Shown here: piece by piece, positions 8,301 to 10,937 of the stretch | How the letters are laid out: every line of letters begins with the position of its first letter | How positions within the stretch are numbered: position 1 is the stretch's first letter | NCBI GenBank assembly: GCA_947494405.1 | Contig: CANLWQ010000039.1 | Span: 1 to 10,937 of the forward strand | Source: Comamonadaceae bacterium | GTDB taxonomy: Bacteria > Pseudomonadota > Gammaproteobacteria > Burkholderiales > Burkholderiaceae_C | DNA: 10,937 nucleotides | Direction of reading: 5' to 3' | Notes under the pieces: model-generated | Databases searched by the model: none | What the model was told of the DNA's origin: nothing | What the model saw: only the letters and a program-made list of their open reading frames with translations | Translations under genes and position numbers: made by a program

Positions 8301-8814
8301 CAAGGGAGGCTTGCAGCGAGCCAAGGTTGGTGATGCTGGCGTTTTTGCTATTGCCCTCGAAAGTGTTTTTACCGGCCATGAAATCGGCGTTGCTGATGCC
8401 GTGGGTGGTGACAAGCAAGCCCCCCACATCCACCTGCGAGGTGGCACCAAACAACACGCCGTTGGGGTTGAGAATAAAAACTTGGCCGGGCGCGTTGATG
8501 CGGCCCATGATTTGGCTGGGGTTGCTGTCGAGCACGCGGTTCAAGGTGACGGCGGCGGCGTTGGGTTGGTTGAAATTCACCTGTGCGCCCGAGCCCACGT
8601 TAAAACTGTTCCAGTCGACAGCGGCGCGTTGGCTGCTTTGCTGCACCGTCAAGCTGCTGCCACTGCTTGTGATGGCCGCACTCCCGCCCACCACCTTGCC
8701 GCCTTGGGGCAGTTGTGTGGGCGCTGGTACGTTTTGCGCGTGCACAAGTCCCAGACACAGCAAACCCGTGGCCAAGGCCAAGGCATGCAGGGAACTGGGG
8801 CAGGGCTTTTTCAT
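2398..8814 (-). CDS. Large TpsA-family exoprotein (filamentous haemagglutinin type) with a C-terminal octapeptide-repeat tail
   Basis: A 2138-residue secreted protein, the substrate of the TpsB encoded just upstream. Order of parts: a signal peptide of about 26 residues (KK at the N-terminus, hydrophobic core, cleavage near VHA|QN); a TPS secretion domain, about 27-290, with the hallmark FILNPNGVLFG (N116-P117-N118-G119); a FIETSAGKV ... KWLVDPNDF junction (about 301-336); eight GLUG-type repeats (about 562-823, ending in YWNTDTSQA); an MBG-like stretch; three YDG-type repeats (Tyr at 980, 1059 and 1152); and, from residue 1236 to 2133, about 102 eight-residue units (see the separate entry). 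It ends LTTSR with no recognisable anchor. The family forms right-handed beta-helices at the cell surface and acts in adhesion or biofilm; that role here is inferred. The ATG is three bases after the tpsB stop with no evident Shine-Dalgarno sequence, so translation is probably coupled. The mature protein has only three cysteines, clustered in the tail. Confidence 0.9.
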   Translation of the reverse strand: MKKPCPSSLHALALATGLLCLGLVHAQNVPAPTQLPQGGKVVGGSAAITSSGSSLTVQQSSQRAAVDWNSFNVGSGAQVNFNQPNAAAVTLNRVLDSNPSQIMGRINAPGQVFILNPNGVLFGATSQVDVGGLLVTTHGISNADFMAGKNTFEGNSKNASITNLGSLQASLGGYIAMLAPQVRNEGVIVAREGTIAMAAGNKTTLVFSGQSLTALQIDEGVMDALVDNKHLVRADGGLVLMTARSASVLMGSVVRNSGTVQAQTIANKSGRIMLMGDMTSGTTEVNGSLDASAPHGGDGGFIETSAGKVKIADEVRITTLAAQGKTGKWLVDPNDFKVVADTGTAFANGDMTGNTLSLQLESNNVELQTAAGNTAGSGNLYINDYVQWGADTTLTLTASNNVNVNSNIVATGNAAGLIIQPNTTHTVNGITETAASSGFFVNPGTFNLQIGKSITLQGSNPTLSIAGQSYMVINNLGTYADTAAETLQGMEGNLAGYYALGSDIDATETATWASGAGFRPISFGAPGFSGKFQGLGHNIYNLTVNPSGVNSVGLFAATTSGAHISNVGLVGGSTSSADATNVGGLVGINNGGTITKSFNTGTVSASNAAAGVGGLVGGNTTLGTISNSYATGHVSTGPSSGAIGGLVGYSNGTISSSYAEGNVTAGANTGRNLDTDSNGVGGLAGYASNVVSNSYATGAVLVNGATSQVGGFMGLGKNLTLTNSYATGSVSVTGTGSHVGGFVGNNSSLNITNAFATGEVSAGPGSTYVGGFVGNANSGGTSISNAYSSGRVSIGGNPGGGGFAGGVTGGAMINNSYWNTDTSQAATSFGGIGKTTAQLSASDMLSVVGWSPTVWSIIPGQNNNFPVLAVGASVLFIRAIDSSSIYGSGGSLTYKVFNSQYGGAEAMGYALTGTPSWNFEALSQPLTGSTIPEDTNAGIYYIGYRSGLSFSNSSAVPIAGSYATWIIHPKPLDVTVTKAYDGNNIFNSGFQFSGMVLGQSAPDVSGSATIASKNVGSTSAFLSNELVSANPNYALTGAVNASIYRKQLNAILSVENKTYDGTTAATPRIMITGGLVGDETINATGTATFSSKNAGTRTATLNNVALANGAGGGLAGNYDLATNYSFPSGVSTSASIYTKGLTASAFVADKAYDGTTAAATPSFALDGLVGNETVSVSGAAQFVNTTIGKARPVMVTGVTMGNGNNGGLASNYNLPDTLSTTAAMNYPDISNTSLNLNTAQISVLTPTMVASLTAAQFASLSSDQIRSLTPAQLGSLSSRQLGMLSVSQFAAMTPEQLNVLTSDALDKATNNTPSSSSTALAPTSPTSAANTTRTAALANAGLTVMGNAQMAQLSAAQLQAITPANFSALNPTQVASLSVQQFQLLSPSQLRSLSTSHIAALSREQLQSVSNSQLNSLTPNQVSALTLSQIEALGTMQLTSLNEAQIASLTASQLAALTPTTISKLRESQLQALTASQMVSLSNAQLSSLDKAQLQCLSCNQFKALTPQQIADLPPAVFKSLVSSKIACIKPQQLAALSESQMKLLSTSQITELTVEQLQALNSTQLSVLTSVQIQRLKTEQVQTLLPTQVATLSSDKLRVALKSLTTEQVQALTPLQISLLSVNDVALLSPLQLQSLSAVQIAALAPELIAQLSRTQLRALLPSQVAALQLNQIALLSPRQQQFLLIDQLALLTPQQRSAFNNPLLVAQPITAADISITQTLNTLAPSEVTIDKLTVLTPQQLRLVSNTQITSWNRTQLNALSVVQLQSLTAAQIAAISPMVLASLEAKFVQNLQPSQVALFTTAQLQALTPTQVQSFSTSVVASLTPEQIKTLSVQQTSLLLSAQVQALSKVQLQAMTQEQVINLSPLQLATFSPAQLSVLTPEQISLLKAPQLQSLNQAQINGLLVAQTAALTQAQISALRPEQVLALNQAQVGSLSPAQFAALQVKQLQAFQENQIAVLSYAQLDALSPAQLQALTPNQITALTPSLFGQLSKPQVQALTRTQFAVLTPQAIAAMGQAQLAALTTAQMSAINAQQLAALSASQLQAFSASQLAAINPAQLMALSNTQLQSISPEQIGQLNQPQLNTVVRLLNPNQLTGLTQTQVASMDMNQLRSLSPAQLQTLADRKMITLTTSR
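2416..5109 (-). repeat. Octapeptide (24-base) repeat tail of the TpsA protein, about 102 units in three blocks
   Basis: Residues 1236-2133 of TpsA divide without remainder into eight-residue units of the form L-[ST]-x-x-Q-[LIV]-x-[AS], for example LTPAQLQA, LSPAQFAA and LTPEQIKT. By hand count, position 1 is Leu in about 83 of 102 units and another large hydrophobic residue in the rest; position 5 is Gln in about 86. Block A has 9 units (4894-5109), block B 44 (3715-4782) and block C 49 (2416-3603). They are separated by two 37-residue interruptions: 4783-4893 (Ser/Thr/Ala/Pro-rich) and 3604-3714. Blocks B and C each contain one 12-residue unit (4003-4038 and 2536-2571), keeping the register modulo four. 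Units are well diverged at the base level and I see no long identical copies. The pattern fits short helices: Ser/Thr as N-cap, Gln at N3, and Leu at N' packing on the N4 aliphatic residue. Structure and function are inferred. Confidence 0.9.
5140..5901 (-). repeat. Three YDG-type repeats in TpsA
   Basis: Residues about 972-1225 of TpsA hold three related units, each marked by K-x-YDG: TKAYDGNN (Tyr980), NKTYDGTTAA (Tyr1059) and DKAYDGTTAA (Tyr1152), spaced 79 and 93 residues apart. Each continues with a G-L-V-G-[DN]-E-T-[IV] type segment (degenerate in the first), an alanine/serine-rich strand, and an N-Y-[AD/N]-L segment before the next. This matches the YDG / MBG families of small beta-sandwich domains found as stalk modules in bacterial adhesins. 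They sit between the GLUG region and the octad tail, so they probably act as spacer domains. Confidence 0.75.
6346..7131 (-). repeat. Eight GLUG-type repeats in TpsA
   Basis: Residues about 562-823 carry eight copies of a glycine-rich unit of about 22-30 residues: [hydrophobic]-GG-[LF]-[VMA]-G ... I-[ST]-N-[SA]-[YF]-[AS]-[TES]-G-x-V. Examples are VGGLVGINNGGTITKSF and VGGFVGNNSSLNITNAF. The last degenerates into GGGFAGG and ends in the YWNTDTS motif common after such arrays. GLUG repeats occur in secreted beta-rich proteins and probably extend the beta-helical stalk. On the DNA the copies are diverged. Confidence 0.8.
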
Positions 8815-8817
8815 GTT

Positions 8818-10731
8818 TTAAAACTGTTGAATGACGGATAACCAAAAGCGGTCATTGTTCAAGGTTCCATCCAAGTCGAGTCCGTTGGGCTGCGCGGCGG
8901 GGTTGGACCCCATGCGGTGAGCCCAAGTCATTCGCCATTGTGCTTGACCCAAGCGATTCGGTACAGAAGAACCAACCCACAAGCCTGCGCCTTGCAAAAG
9001 ATAGGCATTGAGACCAGTGCCTGTGTTGAATTTGAGCTTGCTGACCAAACCCGTGTCTACAAAGGCGCTGAGCTTTAAGGGGTGTTGTTGCCACTCTAAG
9101 GTTTTTTGGTATTCCACTGTCATGAGTTGCGCTGCATTGCCATTGGCCTCTGAAGACGGGTAGGCGCGAACGCCTTGCATGCCGCCTAGCGAAAACTTCT
9201 CCGAGCCATCCAAGTTTTTGCTGGCTATTTGCATTTGGTAAGAGCCCATCAACTGTGTGGTCGGGGTCAAGCTCTGCTGGCGATTGAAGTTCAAGCGGAG
9301 CTTGGTGAAGCGACCCGCAGTCATGGTGGAAATGGCGTCGTTTTTCTCATTCGGCGAGCCCGACAAATTCACCAAGCCACGGGTGATTTGTGCGCCCAGG
9401 GTGTTTTCGCCATACCCCATCCACTCATCGCTGCGGGTGGCTTGCAAGCTGGTGGTGATCGAGTCCATGAAGTAGTCAGAACTCAGGCCCAAGTTGGTGG
9501 TGTTGCGGAAAAATTTACGTTCAAACGCCACTTGCATGCTGGCCGAAGTGAAACGGCTACGCAGCAAGGGCAGGGTCATGTCCAGCCCCAAGCTGTTGGC
9601 CGGTCCTTGGGGATTCAAAGCCAAATAGTCGTTGGTCACCACTTTATAGCGGCTGAATGAGGCGTTCGTTCCCCAACGGCTGCCCCAGTAGCCCAGTGGC
9701 TCGCTATAGGACAGACGCAAATAATCGGTGCCATCGCTGCGCATGTACTGCATGCTGCTGATATCAGCGCGGCCCAAAGCGCCGTAGCGATTGAGTTGCG
9801 TGCTCATGCGGTTAAAGCCGGTGGACACGGGGCCGGCGTTGTCCCAGCTGACTTGGCCGTCCCAAGGTTTGCCTTCAGCGACTTGAATCAGGGCCTCGGT
9901 CTCGCCTTCTTTGTCACCTGAACGAAGACGCATATTGGCCTTGACCCCAGGCACCTCACCCAGCAGCAAGGTGGCGCGGTCTAGCTGGCTCATGCGCACG
10001 GCTTCATCTTTGGGCTGGGCGGTTTCAACCAATTTCACCAAGTAGTCGGCAGCCAATTTGGGACTGTTGGGGGTTTCCAATTGGGCGCCTGCAAAACGGC
10101 CTTCGGTGATGGTGATCATCACCTCGCCGTCAGTGAGGTCTTGGGGCAGCAAATCTACGCGGGCCAATACGCCGTCTTTTTGGTAGAGCTGGGCCACGGT
10201 ATCCGCTGCTTTTTGCAGATCGGCCACATCTTGAACTTGGGGCAGGGCTGTCGCCAGCAACTGCTTCAAGCGTTGGTTGGAATACACCGTGTTGCCTTGA
10301 AACTTAAACGCCTTGAAGACAAATTCAGGGTTGGGCGCTGCCGCTAAAGGGGGCGCAGGCGCAGCAGGGCTTGGCGCTGGGGGAGCTGGTTGTTGCGCCA
10401 TGGCAGGCGCGGGCGTGATGACAGGCGCGGGCGTGATGGGCTCTATCGAACCGACGGGTTCAGCCGGCTTGGGTGGCGGCAAGGCGGGAAACTTGATCCA
10501 GTTGTCATCAGTGGCTGGGCTGCTGGGGATGCTGGGAGTGCTGCGCGCAGCAGGCTTGGGTAAATCGTTTTGAATTCTTGGTGCTGACGCACCGGGGCGT
10601 GGCGGGAACTGAACCCAGTCGTCATTGCTGGCGGCCATGGCCACACATGCAGCAGCACCAAGTGCCAGCACCAGCCAGGACTTGGGTTTTGACCAGCATG
10701 CGCCAGTCGAGTGATAAATTTTCAATCGCAA
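8818..10731 (-). CDS. TpsB outer-membrane transporter of the ShlB/FhaC/HecB family
   Basis: A two-partner secretion pore that exports the TpsA protein across the outer membrane. I take the TTG at 10731 as start (637 residues) because GAAAGG lies seven bases upstream. The frame stays open to 10830, but further upstream starts would place extra residues before the signal peptide. Numbered from this TTG: signal peptide about 1-34 (SWLVLALGAAACVAMAA); two DD-W-[VI]-[QK]-F-P motifs (36-46 and 75-85); a long Pro/Ala-rich linker to about 135; a first POTRA domain (about 136-219, starting FVFKAFKFQGNTVYSNQRL); a second POTRA (about 220-290); then a beta-barrel to the C-terminus. The barrel holds GGMQGVRAYP, the conserved loop-6 motif (VRGY/VRAY) near 9160-9171. 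It ends in Phe, typical of outer-membrane proteins. Length is slightly above the usual 550-600 because of the Pro-rich extension. tpsA follows after three bases. An alternative start is the TTG at 10725 or the GTG at 10746. Confidence 0.9.
   Translation of the reverse strand: MRLKIYHSTGACWSKPKSWLVLALGAAACVAMAASNDDWVQFPPRPGASAPRIQNDLPKPAARSTPSIPSSPATDDNWIKFPALPPPKPAEPVGSIEPITPAPVITPAPAMAQQPAPPAPSPAAPAPPLAAAPNPEFVFKAFKFQGNTVYSNQRLKQLLATALPQVQDVADLQKAADTVAQLYQKDGVLARVDLLPQDLTDGEVMITITEGRFAGAQLETPNSPKLAADYLVKLVETAQPKDEAVRMSQLDRATLLLGEVPGVKANMRLRSGDKEGETEALIQVAEGKPWDGQVSWDNAGPVSTGFNRMSTQLNRYGALGRADISSMQYMRSDGTDYLRLSYSEPLGYWGSRWGTNASFSRYKVVTNDYLALNPQGPANSLGLDMTLPLLRSRFTSASMQVAFERKFFRNTTNLGLSSDYFMDSITTSLQATRSDEWMGYGENTLGAQITRGLVNLSGSPNEKNDAISTMTAGRFTKLRLNFNRQQSLTPTTQLMGSYQMQIASKNLDGSEKFSLGGMQGVRAYPSSEANGNAAQLMTVEYQKTLEWQQHPLKLSAFVDTGLVSKLKFNTGTGLNAYLLQGAGLWVGSSVPNRLGQAQWRMTWAHRMGSNPAAQPNGLDLDGTLNNDRFWLSVIQQF
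10404..10439 (-). repeat. 18-base tandem duplication in the Pro-rich linker of tpsB
   Basis: Two adjacent 18-base units (10404-10421 and 10422-10439) differ at only the last base. In the reading frame of tpsB they duplicate the peptide ITPAP[VA]. This looks like a recent slippage event in the linker between the signal peptide and the first POTRA domain. It keeps the frame and probably changes only linker length. Confidence 0.8.
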
Positions 10732-10832
10732 AAAGAGACCTTTCACCCACGGTGAATGAGACCTGAATAGAAAATCAGTTAGTCTTTGATTCGGCACGCC
10801 CGCTGAAAAATGAAGATAAGAGAGCCCCAAAG
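10732..10832. promoter_or_regulatory. Divergent intergenic region with an inverted repeat flanked by direct repeats
   Basis: About 100 bases separate the proposed tpsB start from the divergent small gene. The region contains a perfect inverted repeat, TTCACC-CAC-GGTGAA (10742-10756). It is flanked by two identical direct repeats, GAGACCT (10735-10741 and 10758-10764), 23 bases apart. On the tpsB transcript the inverted repeat would form a six-pair stem whose 3' arm overlaps the ribosome binding site. The arrangement could be an operator or an RNA hairpin controlling tpsB. I find no convincing -35/-10 pair on either strand, although promoters for both genes are expected here. Confidence 0.45.
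10739..10744 (-). promoter_or_regulatory. Ribosome binding site that decides the tpsB start
   Basis: GAAAGG read on the minus strand, seven bases before the TTG at 10731. It is the only well-spaced Shine-Dalgarno-like sequence near the signal peptide, and no ATG in the frame lies upstream of the signal peptide's hydrophobic core. Three of its bases belong to the 3' arm of the neighbouring inverted repeat. Confidence 0.5.
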
Positions 10833-10937
10833 ATGAAAAAAATCCCGATATTGCTGGTTTTTATGTGTTTTGCCGCCCATGCCGATTGGCAACTGGTGCA
10901 TACCGACGCCGACCAAGCCCGTTTCTTTATCGATAAA
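10833..10937 (+). CDS. Small secreted protein, N-terminal part only; possibly surface-adhesin E type
   Basis: The first 35 codons of a gene running off the window end. It starts with a clear signal peptide, MKKIPILLVFMCFAAHA, with likely cleavage before Asp18. The mature part begins DWQLVHTDADQARFFIDK. A W-x-x-V ... [FY]-[FY]-I-D pattern at this position is typical of the small surface-adhesin E-like proteins of beta- and gammaproteobacteria, which start with a tryptophan near the mature N-terminus and a Y/F-I-D strand. With only 18 mature residues this assignment is tentative. A purine-rich AAGAGAG stretch lies about ten bases before the ATG. It is divergent from tpsB and shares its upstream region, so it may be co-regulated, but a role with the TpsBA pair is only a guess. 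Confidence 0.5.
   Translation, partial: MKKIPILLVFMCFAAHADWQLVHTDADQARFFIDK

Noticed and set aside
8818..10830. The longest version of TpsB, starting at 10830
   Set aside because: It begins with a TTG two bases from the divergent gene's ATG, has no ribosome binding site of its own, and would put about 33 extra residues before the signal peptide.

Overview
The window reads as a chromosomal segment of a betaproteobacterium, most likely of the Comamonadaceae (Polaromonas / Rhodoferax / Limnohabitans type). This rests on moderately high GC content, the strong resemblance of the aromatic-degradation genes to the nag genes of Ralstonia sp. U2 and relatives, and a two-partner secretion pair of a type common in that group. 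The genus is an inference; there is no rRNA or tRNA gene in the window to settle it.

Left part (1-2378, plus strand): the downstream end of a salicylate catabolic operon. In order it holds the C-terminal part of the salicylate 5-hydroxylase large subunit (nagG, cut by the window edge), the small subunit (nagH), a Rieske [2Fe-2S] ferredoxin (nagAb-like) and gentisate 1,2-dioxygenase (nagI). Gaps are 3 to 22 bases. Together they encode salicylate to gentisate to maleylpyruvate; the ferredoxin reductase and the later maleylpyruvate steps are not in the window.

Right part (2398-10731, minus strand): a two-partner secretion operon, transcribed towards the nag genes and ending 19 bases from nagI. 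The first gene encodes a TpsB outer-membrane transporter (ShlB/FhaC family). Its stop codon is three bases before the start of a 2138-residue TpsA exoprotein. TpsA has a signal peptide, a haemagglutinin-type TPS domain with an NPNG motif, eight GLUG-type repeats, three YDG-type repeats, and a C-terminal tail of about 900 residues. The tail is built almost entirely from about 102 tandem eight-residue units of the form L-[ST]-x-x-Q-[LIV]-x-[AS]. This octad tail is the most unusual thing here: its pattern matches the classical helix N-terminal capping box plus hydrophobic staple, repeated about a hundred times.

Far right (10833 onward, plus strand): the first 35 codons of a small secreted protein, possibly of the surface-adhesin E type, divergent from tpsB. 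The roughly 100-base divergent region carries a perfect inverted repeat flanked by direct repeats, overlapping the proposed tpsB ribosome binding site. No tRNA, rRNA, CRISPR array, transposase or integrase was found.
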